64,000 bases of DNA from Rickettsiales bacterium (GTDB taxonomy: Bacteria > Pseudomonadota > Alphaproteobacteria > Rickettsiales > UBA998): positions 829,472-893,471 of the forward strand of contig JAMWZD010000001.1 of the NCBI GenBank assembly GCA_024304995.1, in the 5' to 3' direction. Below the pieces are notes generated by a model. The model ran no database searches. It was not told where the DNA came from and was given only the letters and a program-made list of their open reading frames with translations. Position 1 is the first letter of the stretch, and every line of letters begins with the position of its first letter. Below, piece by piece: positions 25,700 to 34,201 of this stretch. The position numbers and the translations under genes were made by a program.

Positions 25700-26241
25700 T
25701 CCATTTTCGGAATCTCTCTCACGCCAAATTGCAACAGATGATCATTGACGAATTGTGTGTCCAGCAGGGAATATTTTCTATGAAGCAGAATTTCCAGAAG
25801 GTAGGCATAGGCGATTTTGCTGGTATTCGGGCGGTGTGAGAACATGCTTTCACCAAAAAATGCTCCGCCGCGCGACACCCCATATAGCCCACCAACCAAT
25901 TGGTCTGCGTCCCAGCATTCCACACTATGTGCATAACCCAGCTCATGCAGTTCATGATACACTGCAATAATGCTATCATTAATCCAGCTATCCCCTCCAC
26001 TTTTGCGCGGGGCTGCGCAGGCGCGCATGGTGGCTTCAAATGCCTGATTCACAGTGATGCGATATGGATGCTGGCGTAGCGTGCGCTTCAGTGATCTGGA
26101 AATATGCCACCCATCCAGCGGAATAATAGCGCGTGGATCAGGATTGAACCAGTAAATCTCATCAGAGTCGCGTGATTCCCCCATCGGAAAATAACCCGAT
26201 TCATATGCCGTGATAAGCAATTCAGGAGTAAGGTTATGCAT
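25558..26241 (-). CDS. aat: Leucyl/phenylalanyl-tRNA-protein transferase
   Basis: Adds Leu or Phe to N-terminal Lys/Arg of proteins, marking them for ClpS/ClpAP degradation (N-degron pathway). It has 227 residues from the ATG at 26241 (MHNLTPELLITAYESGYFPM, the normal start); an open frame reaches 26289. Motifs: GYFPMGES, YWFNPDPRAIIPL, SWINDSIIAVYHELHELG, AHSVECWDADQLVGGLYGVS and FFGESMFS. The C-terminal 47 codons lie opposite the phosphatase gene, and the last 20 residues are serine-rich and unlike the family, so the frame may run past the ancestral end. Confidence 0.93.
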   Translation of the reverse strand: MHNLTPELLITAYESGYFPMGESRDSDEIYWFNPDPRAIIPLDGWHISRSLKRTLRQHPYRITVNQAFEATMRACAAPRKSGGDSWINDSIIAVYHELHELGYAHSVECWDADQLVGGLYGVSRGGAFFGESMFSHRPNTSKIAYAYLLEILLHRKYSLLDTQFVNDHLLQFGVREIPKMDYLRRLESALIVSPNPSHAFCASAMEVTSTSPRDFIVTTSSSQSSPN

Positions 26242-26306
26242 GATTATGCTATAGAAGTTTTGCCGCCCCGACGAAAGCAAATTATCCATTCAAAGCGGCA
26301 GAATAG

Positions 26307-26459
26307 TTATGAATCTTCGTCAATTCCCATCCATGCTTCAAAAATGACATCCAGCAATTCTGATAGAAGTCCTGAGCAGAAAATAGCGATGAGAATGATG
26401 ATTGCAGCACTTATAATAATGATGCTGGCAACGGGGTGAGCTGAAATTAATGCTGTCAT
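26307..26459 (-). CDS. Possible 50-residue single-helix membrane protein
   Basis: ATG at 26459, TAA at 26307-26309. It begins MTALISAHPVASIIIISAAI, continues as one strong hydrophobic helix to about residue 33, then has an acidic tail (LDVIFEAWMGIDEDS). It lies 65 bases upstream of aat on the same strand. No clear ribosome site. The opposite strand holds a similar-length open frame but without protein-like character. Not recognised as a family. Confidence 0.4.
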   Translation of the reverse strand: MTALISAHPVASIIIISAAIIILIAIFCSGLLSELLDVIFEAWMGIDEDS

Positions 26460-26468
26460 ATAATTAAG

Positions 26469-26485
26469 TGCAAGCGGCGCTTGCA
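26469..26485. repeat. Perfect hairpin between the small membrane ORF and proC
   Basis: TGCAAGC and GCTTGCA flank GGC. It is GC-rich inside an AT-rich intergenic region, 10 bases from the minus-strand ATG at 26459 and 36 bases from the proC ATG. It may be an operator for the divergent pair; no U tract supports a terminator. Confidence 0.4.
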
Positions 26486-26521
26486 TTGAAAAAACATTAT
26501 TCTCACGTTATAAGGTGATTT

Positions 26522-27328
26522 ATGAGAAAGACAAAGATACATTTTATTGGTTGCGGAAACATGGCAGGGGCAATGCTGACGCATTGGATCAATGATAATG
26601 CGCCAATAGACACCATCATCATCAAGCCAACCCCCCCAAAGGCAACGCTTGCGCCGCATGTGAAATATGTTGCATCATTGTCAGAAGCTCCAGAGGATGC
26701 TGATATTGTGATGCTCGGCGTGAAGCCGCAGATGATGAAGGATGTTTATTCGCAGGCAGTGGCGCATTATGGCGCATCTCCGTTATATGTGACAATGGCT
26801 GCAGGACTGCCCCAGATTTTTTACAAAGCAATGGCGCCAGAATGTAGCCTGTTGCGGATTATGCCCAACACGCCTGTGGCAATTGGGCAAGGCGTGGTGA
26901 GCGGTTATATTTCAGATGAGGATGCAACAACGCACGCTTCACAGCTTGATGCTATATCTGCCCTGCTGGAGCGTCTGGGTACGTGCTGCTGGTTGAAGGA
27001 TGAAGTATGGTTTGACCCCGCCACCGCTGTCGCAGGCAGTGGACCCGCTTATGTCTATTTATTTATGGATGCGCTCACTCAGGCAGGTATGGAGCAGGGG
27101 CTGGATGCTGATACATCTAAAAAACTGGCAGTGAACATGGTGCTGGGCGCGGCTGCATATGCATCTGTTGCAGAAGAGTCACTTGAGCAGTTGCGCATTA
27201 ATGTAACAAGTAAAGGAGGCACGACTGCTGCTGCACTGAATGTCTTCATGAAAGACGATGCATTGCAAGGGCTGACGCGGGATGCAATCCATGCTGCCGT
27301 TGCGCGGGCAAAAGAGCTTGCGCAATAA
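26522..27328 (+). CDS. proC: Pyrroline-5-carboxylate reductase
   Basis: Last step of proline synthesis, NAD(P)H-dependent. 268 residues. The Rossmann start IHFIGCGNMAGAML is seen near 6-19, with VMLGVKPQMM near 66, RIMPNTPVAIGQGV near 117, and the family signature AGSGPAYVYLFMDALTQAGMEQG and SKGGTTAAALNVF in the dimerising C-terminal domain. Ribosome site AAGGTG five bases before the ATG. Single gene, followed by the phasin promoter region. Confidence 0.96.
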   Translation: MRKTKIHFIGCGNMAGAMLTHWINDNAPIDTIIIKPTPPKATLAPHVKYVASLSEAPEDADIVMLGVKPQMMKDVYSQAVAHYGASPLYVTMAAGLPQIFYKAMAPECSLLRIMPNTPVAIGQGVVSGYISDEDATTHASQLDAISALLERLGTCCWLKDEVWFDPATAVAGSGPAYVYLFMDALTQAGMEQGLDADTSKKLAVNMVLGAAAYASVAEESLEQLRINVTSKGGTTAAALNVFMKDDALQGLTRDAIHAAVARAKELAQ

Positions 27329-27378
27329 TACAGCAGTAAAAAACATTATCTGACAAATAAAGATGACATAAATATTTC

Positions 27379-27393
27379 TTGTGCAATGCACAA
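27379..27393. promoter_or_regulatory. TGCA-type palindrome 1 upstream of the phasin promoter
   Basis: TTGTGCAATGCACAA is a perfect palindrome (7-base arms, one central base) just before the -35 element. TGC-rich inverted repeats are what PhaR-type repressors of PHA metabolism recognise. Confidence 0.5.
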
Positions 27394-27398
27394 TATAG

Positions 27399-27427
27399 TT
27401 GACAGGGCTGTTTTTATACCTCATATT
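27399..27427 (+). promoter_or_regulatory. Candidate phasin promoter
   Basis: Perfect TTGACA (27399-27404) and CATATT (27422-27427), 17 bases apart, between the two TGCA palindromes. The -10 match is partial. Confidence 0.45.
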
Positions 27428-27436
27428 GCAATGCAA
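27426..27436. promoter_or_regulatory. TGCA-type palindrome 2 overlapping the -10 region
   Basis: TTGCAATGCAA shares the core GCAATGC with palindrome 1, 47 bases away centre to centre. Bound repressor would cover the -10 element. Confidence 0.5.
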
Positions 27437-27484
27437 CGATAATAACATCGTCATAACAATACATGACTAAACTGAGAGGAAATT

Positions 27485-27898
27485 ATGTCTAACAACCCTA
27501 CAGATTTTTTCAAATCTTTTCAAAATTACACTGCACCATCTATTGATGTAAATGAATTCATCAATGTGGGTCGCCGCAACATGGAAGCTGCTTCTGCTGC
27601 AAATCAGGCACTGATTGAAGGCGCACAGGCTATCAATAAGCGTAGCGCTGAAGTAATGCAGAACAACATCGAAAAATGCATTTCTGCATCTCGTGATGTT
27701 CTGGGCAGTGCCACTCCAGAAACAAATGCTGCAAAGCAGTCTGAAGTGTCTAAAGAAATTTTCGAAACATGTGTATCTTCTGCACGTGAAATTTCTGAAA
27801 TGGCATCTAAGTCTGCGTTTGAAGCGTTTGACGTGATCAATAAGCGTTGCGCAGAAGCAATGGAAGAAACAAGCAAAATTGCAAAGAAAGCTGCGTAA
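27485..27898 (+). CDS. Phasin family protein
   Basis: 137 residues, all helical, lacking signal or membrane segments. Sequence features of the phasin family: an N-terminal FFKSFQNYTAPSIDVNEF, then amphipathic repeats rich in Ala/Glu/Lys (RRNMEAASAANQALIEGAQA, INKRCAEAMEETSKIAKKAA). Phasins coat polyhydroxyalkanoate granules and control their size. A strong ribosome site (GAGAGGAAATT) and its own terminator suggest high expression. No PHA synthase gene is in the window, so granules are inferred. Confidence 0.88.
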   Translation: MSNNPTDFFKSFQNYTAPSIDVNEFINVGRRNMEAASAANQALIEGAQAINKRSAEVMQNNIEKCISASRDVLGSATPETNAAKQSEVSKEIFETCVSSAREISEMASKSAFEAFDVINKRCAEAMEETSKIAKKAA

Positions 27899-27918
27899 GT
27901 AGTTTTTCAATTTTTAAA

Positions 27919-27952
27919 AAAAGAACGGCTGCCAGTTGGTAGCCGTTCTTTT
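27919..27952 (+). terminator. Rho-independent terminator after the phasin gene
   Basis: AAAAGAACGGCT pairs with AGCCGTTCTTTT around a 10-base loop. A U-rich tail follows on the plus strand, and an A run precedes it, so it can also stop the minus-strand gene ending at 27970. Confidence 0.88.
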
Positions 27953-27969
27953 ATTTTAATTCTTAAGCT

Positions 27970-28239
27970 TTATGAAAGAAAATCATAAATCTTTTTTTCA
28001 AAACTTTCTATTTTTTTACATAATTCTTGGATCTTTCCAACATAGAAAACGGTAAATTTTGTTACTACGATAATCCATAGAAACAAAATTAATGAAACGG
28101 GTAAAAAGAACAGTATCAACATATATCGTTGAACCCCTCTAAACCTAAGAAGCTTTTGTCCGTAGTCCGTTAGCGTCACCCATAATAGAAACGAAACAAT
28201 TGTCCACAAAAACATTAAAGACATTGTAGTGTTTATCAT
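27970..28239 (-). CDS. Small two-helix membrane protein, unknown
   Basis: 89 residues. Two hydrophobic segments (about 4-22 and 39-61) are followed by a lysine-rich amphipathic tail (KIQELCKKIESFEKKIYDFL) that would sit in the cytoplasm. No family recognised and no clear ribosome site before the ATG at 28239. The AT-rich composition resembles other small genes of unknown function in the window. It converges on the phasin gene and shares the terminator between them. Confidence 0.5.
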   Translation of the reverse strand: MINTTMSLMFLWTIVSFLLWVTLTDYGQKLLRFRGVQRYMLILFFLPVSLILFLWIIVVTKFTVFYVGKIQELCKKIESFEKKIYDFLS

Positions 28240-28359
28240 GATTAGTTTTACTATGATAAGATAAAGTGGTCATTGACACATACTTCCTAAAAGAAGAAAA
28301 TATGAGAATATCATAAGGTTGTTTATGTAGATTATCAATCAAATAACGAATATATTTAT

Positions 28360-28803
28360 ATGATGAAATTCCCCATCACATCAGAATATAACCGCCTCAC
28401 GGTTTATAGTTTCGCCATTATTTTCTGTCTGTGCGCGCTGATGACCTATTATGTGACCATCAATACGCTCGGAAGTATGGCATATATGGACAGCGTGGGG
28501 GATGCTGCGTTGGTCACCATTATTATTGTGACATTTCTATGCCTCACAGCGTATAGTTTTTATGAATGTCTGGATATTTTAAAAACGCGCATTAGCTGCA
28601 CTGAAACCCGCATTACGCAACAGACATTACTGCGCGAAAAAATTATTCCTTTTGAAGATATCACTTCATGCCGACTGCATTATAGATTTTTTATCGTCAT
28701 AAAAGATAATAAAAACACTATGGTTTATTTCTTCAAAGGGCTGCAGCATTTTAAGCAGATTCAAGCGTTGTTGCGAGAGTGCGGATATCTTCATGAAGCA
28801 TGA
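28360..28803 (+). CDS. Membrane protein with a PH-like C-terminal domain
   Basis: 147 residues. Two membrane helices (about 15-36 and 49-70) are followed by a beta-rich C-terminal part (ETRITQQTLLREKIIPFEDI and YFFKGLQHFKQIQALLRE) with the layout of the bacterial PH-like domains found in small membrane proteins. No enzyme motif. Its end overlaps the tilS start by 11 bases, so it is translated from the same message as tilS and probably ftsH. Function unknown. Confidence 0.65.
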   Translation: MMKFPITSEYNRLTVYSFAIIFCLCALMTYYVTINTLGSMAYMDSVGDAALVTIIIVTFLCLTAYSFYECLDILKTRISCTETRITQQTLLREKIIPFEDITSCRLHYRFFIVIKDNKNTMVYFFKGLQHFKQIQALLRECGYLHEA

Positions 28804-30037
28804 TGCGTTTGCCATCATTCCAGATGACATTACTGCATTAGCCGTTGCCTGTTCTGGTGGTGCGGATTCGCTGTGTTTGACACTCGAACTGCACGAATGG
28901 TGCAAACAGCGCAATATTCAATGCATTGCACTGCATGTGAACCATAATATCCGCTCTGAAGCAGCACGCGAAGCTGAGCAGCTGCGCGAATGGCTTAAGC
29001 AATATGATATTGATTGCAACCTTTTTAAGGTGGAAAAAAACCTGCGCGAAGAAGGCAATCTGCAACAAGCCGCGCGAGATGCGCGATATGGATTAATGAC
29101 TGACTGGTGCAGGGAAAATAAGGTGCGTCATCTCTGTCTTGCCCATCATGCAGATGATCAGGCAGAAACATTTCTGATGCGGATGGCTCGCGGAAGTGGT
29201 GTTGATGGTCTTTCTGCTATGAAACCAGTCACTGCACGCAGCGGAATCACTTTGCTGCGCCCCTATCTTTACACCACCAAAAAAGAGTTGATGGAAAGGT
29301 TGAAACAGAAAAGTCAGTGCTGGATTGAAGACCCCTCAAACAAAAATACTTCCTTCACCCGCGTGGTTATGCGCGATGTTCTGCCAGTGCTGGAAGAGGC
29401 AAGCATTACCTCCCGCCATATTGTGAATATATGTTCGCATCTTGCGCGTGCGTCTGACTGCCTGCAAAATGTTGCAAAAGACTGGGCAATCATGCAGCAG
29501 GTCTGGAAAGGGGGTGTGTATGCAACCATCCCGAAGGACAGTTTCTCAGACACGCATAAAGAAATTGCGCTGCGGGTGGTGGCGGATTGTCTGAGGTATT
29601 TTAATTCCGAAGAATTGCGTTTTAAACATCTTGAACCGCTGGTGGATGCGATGCAATGTTCGGATTTCAAAAAAACAACGCTGCATCACTGCATCATTCA
29701 ACCATATCATGATGATATTCTCATCTACCGCGAAGAAGAAAGGCTGCAGAATGCTGTACCCATGCAGAAAAAAACATTATGGGACGGGTATGTCTGCATC
29801 ACCAAAACCATGCAGGAAGAATTTCGATGCGGCGCGCTTGGTGCAGAGGGTTTCGCGCAATTAAAAGCACAAAAACACCCATTGCCAACATTGCCTGCGG
29901 CACTGTTGCACACACTTCCTGCAATCTGGCATCTTGAACAGCTCTATGCTGTGCCCCATATTGATTATTATACGCAACCATGCGACGATACGCTTTTGAG
30001 CTTACGCGCACATTATGACGAACCACAAGGGACATAG
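28793..30037 (+). CDS. tilS: tRNA(Ile)-lysidine synthase
   Basis: Modifies C34 of tRNA-Ile(CAU) to lysidine with ATP and lysine, changing codon reading from AUG to AUA. 414 residues. The PP-loop motif is VACSGGADSLCLT near 17-29. LHVNHNIRSEAAREAEQL, DARYGLM and CLAHHADDQAETFLMRMARGS are signatures of the N-terminal catalytic domain. The C-terminal domain (about 300-414) is divergent. Located six bases before ftsH, the gene order usual in alphaproteobacteria. Confidence 0.94.
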   Translation: MKHDAFAIIPDDITALAVACSGGADSLCLTLELHEWCKQRNIQCIALHVNHNIRSEAAREAEQLREWLKQYDIDCNLFKVEKNLREEGNLQQAARDARYGLMTDWCRENKVRHLCLAHHADDQAETFLMRMARGSGVDGLSAMKPVTARSGITLLRPYLYTTKKELMERLKQKSQCWIEDPSNKNTSFTRVVMRDVLPVLEEASITSRHIVNICSHLARASDCLQNVAKDWAIMQQVWKGGVYATIPKDSFSDTHKEIALRVVADCLRYFNSEELRFKHLEPLVDAMQCSDFKKTTLHHCIIQPYHDDILIYREEERLQNAVPMQKKTLWDGYVCITKTMQEEFRCGALGAEGFAQLKAQKHPLPTLPAALLHTLPAIWHLEQLYAVPHIDYYTQPCDDTLLSLRAHYDEPQGT

Positions 30038-30043
30038 GAATTT

Positions 30044-32005
30044 ATGCCAAATTTAAGCCGCAATCTGTTTATCTGGGTTGGAATTTTTTTAGTATTTTTG
30101 CTCATCTTTAATGCTGTGGGCAATAATATGGAAACGTCTGGCTATCAACAGCCAACCTTTTCTGAGTTTCTGGAGCAGGTGGAAAGTGGCGATGTGGCAA
30201 AAGCCACCATTAAAGAATCCCCTGAGTCTGGGACGACTGTTACAGGCGAATATGCCAACGGCGTGGCGTTTGCAGTGGATGTGCCAACCTATCCTAATCT
30301 GGTGGATAAGCTGAAAAATAATAATGTGGAGATCACGGCGAAGAATGTCGATAATGATCTTGGCTTGCTTGGTGTGTTGCTATCATGGTTCCCGTTATTG
30401 CTGTTCATTGGGGTGTATATCTTCTTCATGAAGCAGATGAGCGGCGGCAAAGGTGGCGGAGGGGCAATGGGTTTTGGAAAGTCCAAAGCCAAAATGCTTA
30501 CCGAAAAACACGAAAAGAAAACTTTTGAAGATGTGGCGGGCATTGATGAGGCGAAGGAAGAATTGCAGGAAATTGTAGACTTCCTGAAAAACCCTGGAAA
30601 GTTCCAGAAACTGGGCGGAAAAATTCCCAAAGGCTGTTTGCTGGTGGGCCCTCCTGGAACGGGTAAGACCCTTCTTGCGCGTTCTATTGCGGGGGAGGCG
30701 GGTGTGCCGTTCTTCACCATTTCAGGGTCAGACTTTGTGGAAATGTTTGTCGGCGTGGGTGCGTCCCGCGTGCGTGATATGTTCGAGCAGGGCAAGAAAA
30801 ATGCGCCTTGCATCATCTTTATTGATGAAATTGATGCGGTCGGTCGTCATCGTGGTGGCGGCATGGGCGGCGGCAACGATGAACGCGAGCAGACGCTCAA
30901 TCAGTTGCTTGTGGAAATGGATGGGTTTGAAGCCAATGAAGGCGTGATTTTGATTGCAGCGACGAACCGACCCGACGTGCTTGACCCTGCACTGTTGCGC
31001 CCAGGGCGTTTTGACCGTCAGATTACCGTGCCAAACCCAGACATCACGGGTCGTGAAGCGATCTTGAAAGTGCATACGAAAAATGTACCGATTGCGCCCG
31101 ATGTGGATGTGCATGTGATTGCGCGTGGCACGCCAGGGTTTTCTGGTGCGGATTTGGCAAATTTGATTAATGAAGCGGCGTTGCTTGCAGCAAGACGTGA
31201 CAACAAGGTCGTCACTATGCGCGAAATGGAAGAAGCCAAGGACAAGGTGATGATGGGCGTGGAGCGCAAATCCATGGTAATGAGCGAAGATGAGAAGAAA
31301 ATGACTGCTTATCATGAAGGCGGTCATGCGATTGTGTCTTTGCACTGCCCTGCATCTGATCCTATTCATAAAGCCACCATCATCCCACGTGGACGTGCGC
31401 TCGGCATGGTGATGCGTTTGCCAGAAGCGGACAAAGTGTCGTATCATCGTGACAAAATGCATGATGATCTGGCAGTGGCGATGGGCGGACGCGTAGCGGA
31501 AGAGGTAATTTTTGGCTATGATAAAGTATCGTCTGGTGCGTCATCTGATATTCAATATGCCACAAAACTTGCCCGCGCTATGGTGGCTGAATGGGGCATG
31601 AGTGATGAGCTTGGTCCGGTGCTATATGGCGGTGGTCAGGATATGGGGTATCTCGGCGGCGGGGGCGGCTCAGGAGATATTGCGGGCACAACGAAAGCTA
31701 AGGTGGATGCAGAAGTCAAACGCATTGTGGAAGAAGCACACGAACGCGCGCGTCAGATTCTTTCAGACAATGCAGAGGAGCTGGAATTGCTTGCCCAAGC
31801 ATTGCTGGAATATGAAACACTGACGGGCGATGAAATCAAGCAGGTTATTAAAGGCGAACCCCTTAACCGCACCACCAGAAGCAAGGAGCAGACCAAGAAG
31901 CTGCGCTCCGCCCTGCCAAGCACGCGCAAGAAGGAGTTGCTGAAAGAGGAAGAAGCGAAAGATGTGAACGTGGATAGTTCGGATGAGCGGGATGGTGAGG
32001 AGTAA
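30044..32005 (+). CDS. ftsH: ATP-dependent zinc metalloprotease FtsH
   Basis: Membrane-bound AAA+ protease, a hexamer that degrades misfolded membrane proteins and regulators such as LpxC in other bacteria. 653 residues. TM1 lies at about 8-25, a periplasmic domain at about 30-105 and TM2 at about 108-130. Walker A GPPGTGKT is at 202-209, Walker B with [10 protein letters not shown] near 258-267, the second-region-of-homology arginines in [10 protein letters not shown], and the zinc site HEGGH at 424-428. The tail is charged and low in complexity. Complete. Confidence 0.97.
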   Translation: MPNLSRNLFIWVGIFLVFLLIFNAVGNNMETSGYQQPTFSEFLEQVESGDVAKATIKESPESGTTVTGEYANGVAFAVDVPTYPNLVDKLKNNNVEITAKNVDNDLGLLGVLLSWFPLLLFIGVYIFFMKQMSGGKGGGGAMGFGKSKAKMLTEKHEKKTFEDVAGIDEAKEELQEIVDFLKNPGKFQKLGGKIPKGCLLVGPPGTGKTLLARSIAGEAGVPFFTISGSDFVEMFVGVGASRVRDMFEQGKKNAPCIIFIDEIDAVGRHRGGGMGGGNDEREQTLNQLLVEMDGFEANEGVILIAATNRPDVLDPALLRPGRFDRQITVPNPDITGREAILKVHTKNVPIAPDVDVHVIARGTPGFSGADLANLINEAALLAARRDNKVVTMREMEEAKDKVMMGVERKSMVMSEDEKKMTAYHEGGHAIVSLHCPASDPIHKATIIPRGRALGMVMRLPEADKVSYHRDKMHDDLAVAMGGRVAEEVIFGYDKVSSGASSDIQYATKLARAMVAEWGMSDELGPVLYGGGQDMGYLGGGGGSGDIAGTTKAKVDAEVKRIVEEAHERARQILSDNAEELELLAQALLEYETLTGDEIKQVIKGEPLNRTTRSKEQTKKLRSALPSTRKKELLKEEEAKDVNVDSSDERDGEE

Positions 32006-32024
32006 GGTTTCTATAGTAGAAACT
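32006..32024 (+). terminator. Weak hairpin after ftsH
   Basis: GTTTCTA and TAGAAAC flank TAG right after the ftsH stop codon. The U tract is poor, so termination efficiency is uncertain. Confidence 0.35.
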
Positions 32025-32564
32025 CTACTTTTCCAGTTTTGTTTTAATAACTAAATGAACACATATTATAGCAAATAAACACGCAAAATATGTGAAAAGC
32101 AATAAGCCCATACTTACAAAAATAAAAGTAAAGATAGAGTAGCTTTGCAGAATATGCTCATCTGATAATATGCTATAATAGCCAATAAATATACATGGTA
32201 TCACCATAGCTACTACCTTCGAAGATTGCGCTAGTTTCTCTTTCATGAAACTCAGAGATAGACTTATGTTTGACACTGCAAATAGATAATAGATGAAAGA
32301 TATAATGCTTAGAGGTGCTGAGAATAGCGTTATGTAATTTATAGCTATAATAGTTGCGTATGTTTTGGTGCTTTTTGTTTCTGGGGCTATATTGAATAAT
32401 CCAGTATCTGAAAAAGTTATTTGCGTATCCATTAAATGAGCAGCAAAGAACATGTGAAAAATATAGAGAGCGCTCATAAAAAACACGGTTATATACGTCG
32501 CCATGCGCCCTATTCGCTGCAATAAGGCATTTAGCTCTTGCTTGTTTCTTTCTTCTGCTGTCAT
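32025..32564 (-). CDS. Four-helix membrane protein, unknown
   Basis: About 179 residues from the ATG at 32564 (MTAEERNKQELNALLQRIGR). The open frame reaches 32708, but that part is antisense-like, Trp/Cys-rich and overlaps the MAPEG gene. Four hydrophobic segments are visible at about 20-42, 75-100, 122-140 and 150-172. It is AT-rich against its neighbours and lies 22 bases after the MAPEG stop on the same strand. No family recognised; converges on ftsH. Confidence 0.55.
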   Translation of the reverse strand: MTAEERNKQELNALLQRIGRMATYITVFFMSALYIFHMFFAAHLMDTQITFSDTGLFNIAPETKSTKTYATIIAINYITLFSAPLSIISFIYYLFAVSNISLSLSFMKEKLAQSSKVVAMVIPCIFIGYYSILSDEHILQSYSIFTFIFVSMGLLLFTYFACLFAIICVHLVIKTKLEK

Positions 32565-32586
32565 GGAATAGATAAAAGGAAGTCGC

Positions 32587-33003
32587 CTAAACAACCACCT
32601 GCCACACCAACAACACAGCCAACACCACCAACGGCGTGAAGGTACATACCATCCCAATCTGCCGCAATTTGATGTTAAACTCGCCTTTGGCGGCGGCAGC
32701 GGGTTCAATCTTGGTCAGGCTGTAATAATGTGCGATGCGCCCAACAAGCGTGATAATGCCCATAGCGTGCAGCAATGCTCCTTGTGCGCCCTGCAATTCT
32801 GCCAGTAGCATCAGCAGCAAAATCAGCGGCACATATTCTGCAAAATTGGCGTGGGTGCGGATGTGGCGGGAGACATCATCAATGCCCCCGTCCAGCAATG
32901 CCACCTTATTTCGCACACGTGATTTTATCACTCGAATGGTGAGGAACACGTAAAGCAACGCCGCCAATCCGCCATATAGCGCTGTCGTGAGTTCCAGCGC
33001 CAT
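32587..33003 (-). CDS. MAPEG family membrane protein
   Basis: 138 residues with four membrane helices. The family signature RTHANFAEYVPLILLLMLL lies near 49-67, with GRIAHYYSL near 88. MAPEG proteins include microsomal glutathione transferases and eicosanoid enzymes; bacterial members are often glutathione-dependent or of unknown role. The ATG directly follows the leuB stop (TAA then ATG), so the gene is transcribed with leuB. Confidence 0.88.
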   Translation of the reverse strand: MALELTTALYGGLAALLYVFLTIRVIKSRVRNKVALLDGGIDDVSRHIRTHANFAEYVPLILLLMLLAELQGAQGALLHAMGIITLVGRIAHYYSLTKIEPAAAAKGEFNIKLRQIGMVCTFTPLVVLAVLLVWQVVV

Positions 33004-34116
33004 TTATGCTGCTAGCTTCGCTTCATTGGCGTCCAGCGCCGCAATCACCGCGTCACCCATATCCGTGGTGGTGACCACACTTACACCTTCTGCCGCAATG
33101 TCCTTCGTGCGTGTGCCGCTTGCCAGCACGTCATTGACGCAATGTTCCAGCAGATCAGCCTCGCGCTGCATATCGAACGAATAGCGTAGCATCATGGCAA
33201 CGGACAAGATAGTGGCGAGCGGGTTGGCGATATTCTGCCCTGCAATATCAGGAGCAGAGCCATGCACGGGTTCATAGAGCGCCGCGCGTTTGCCGTCTAC
33301 TTCTGCGCCGAGCGAGGCGCTTGGCAACATGCCGAGAGAGCCAGTCAGCATAGATGCACAATCTGACAAAATATCCCCAAACATATTCGTTGTGACCATC
33401 ACATCAAACTGTTTCGGGTTGCGCACCAGCTGCATGGCGGCATTGTCCACATACATATGCGACAACTCCACATCGGCATATTCCTTGCCAATGCGTATCA
33501 TTTCCTCGCGCCAGAGTTCGGTCACTTCCAGCACGTTAGCTTTATCTACAGAGCAAAGTCTTTTGCCACGCTTCTCGGCCAATTCAAATGCCACGCGGGC
33601 AATGCGATGAATTTCTGATTCACGATAGACCATTGTGTTGCGCCCAACGCGTTCATTGCCTTCCATAGCAACCCCGCGTGGTTCACCAAAATAAATCCCG
33701 CCTGTGAGTTCGCGCACAATCATGATGTCCAGCCCAGACACCACCTCAGGGCGCAAAGACGAGCTATCGACCAGCGCGTCAAAGCAAAGAGCAGGGCGCA
33801 AATTCGCAAATAACCCAAGCTCCTTGCGAATGCCGAGCAAGCCGCGCTCGGGGCGCACGCTATAATCCAGTGCTTCCCATTTCGGGCCGCCCACTGCGCC
33901 GAGCAGAATCGCATCTGCCTTCTTTGCCTTTTGCAACGTGTCATCTGGGAAAGGCGAGCCTGTTTCATCATAGGCAATGCCGCCAATCAGCGCTTCATCC
34001 ATTGCAAAAGTGGTGTTTCCACGCGCGCCGAACCAGTCCAGCACACGCACAGCTTGCTTGACGACTTCAGGTCCGATGCCATCACCAGCGAGTAATAATA
34101 TATTTTTTTGTGTCAT
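33004..34116 (-). CDS. leuB: 3-isopropylmalate dehydrogenase
   Basis: Third step of leucine synthesis: oxidative decarboxylation of 3-isopropylmalate with NAD+. 370 residues from the ATG at 34116 ([20 protein letters not shown] is the standard N-terminus); the open frame extends to 34254 over the neighbouring divergent gene. Motifs: [71 protein letters not shown] and [20 protein letters not shown]. leuD lies 1.9 kb away on the same strand, with the flavoprotein gene between on the opposite strand; leuC is not in the window. Confidence 0.96.
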   Translation of the reverse strand: MTQKNILLLAGDGIGPEVVKQAVRVLDWFGARGNTTFAMDEALIGGIAYDETGSPFPDDTLQKAKKADAILLGAVGGPKWEALDYSVRPERGLLGIRKELGLFANLRPALCFDALVDSSSLRPEVVSGLDIMIVRELTGGIYFGEPRGVAMEGNERVGRNTMVYRESEIHRIARVAFELAEKRGKRLCSVDKANVLEVTELWREEMIRIGKEYADVELSHMYVDNAAMQLVRNPKQFDVMVTTNMFGDILSDCASMLTGSLGMLPSASLGAEVDGKRAALYEPVHGSAPDIAGQNIANPLATILSVAMMLRYSFDMQREADLLEHCVNDVLASGTRTKDIAAEGVSVVTTTDMGDAVIAALDANEAKLAA

Positions 34117-34201
34117 GAGCGCAGCATAAAAGACGCACTGCGCCCCTGCAAGCAAAATGCGATTATAGATTTTTGATGTGCACTGCGCTAAGTTTCTTTT
34201 C

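Noticed and set aside
26236-26439. 67-codon plus-strand frame between aat and proC
   Set aside because: It starts inside the aat beginning and has a basic, repetitive make-up; the minus-strand 50-residue frame is the more protein-like of the two.
30728-31462. 244-codon minus-strand frame opposite ftsH
   Set aside because: His- and Arg-rich translation typical of antisense to a conserved gene; ftsH is intact across it.
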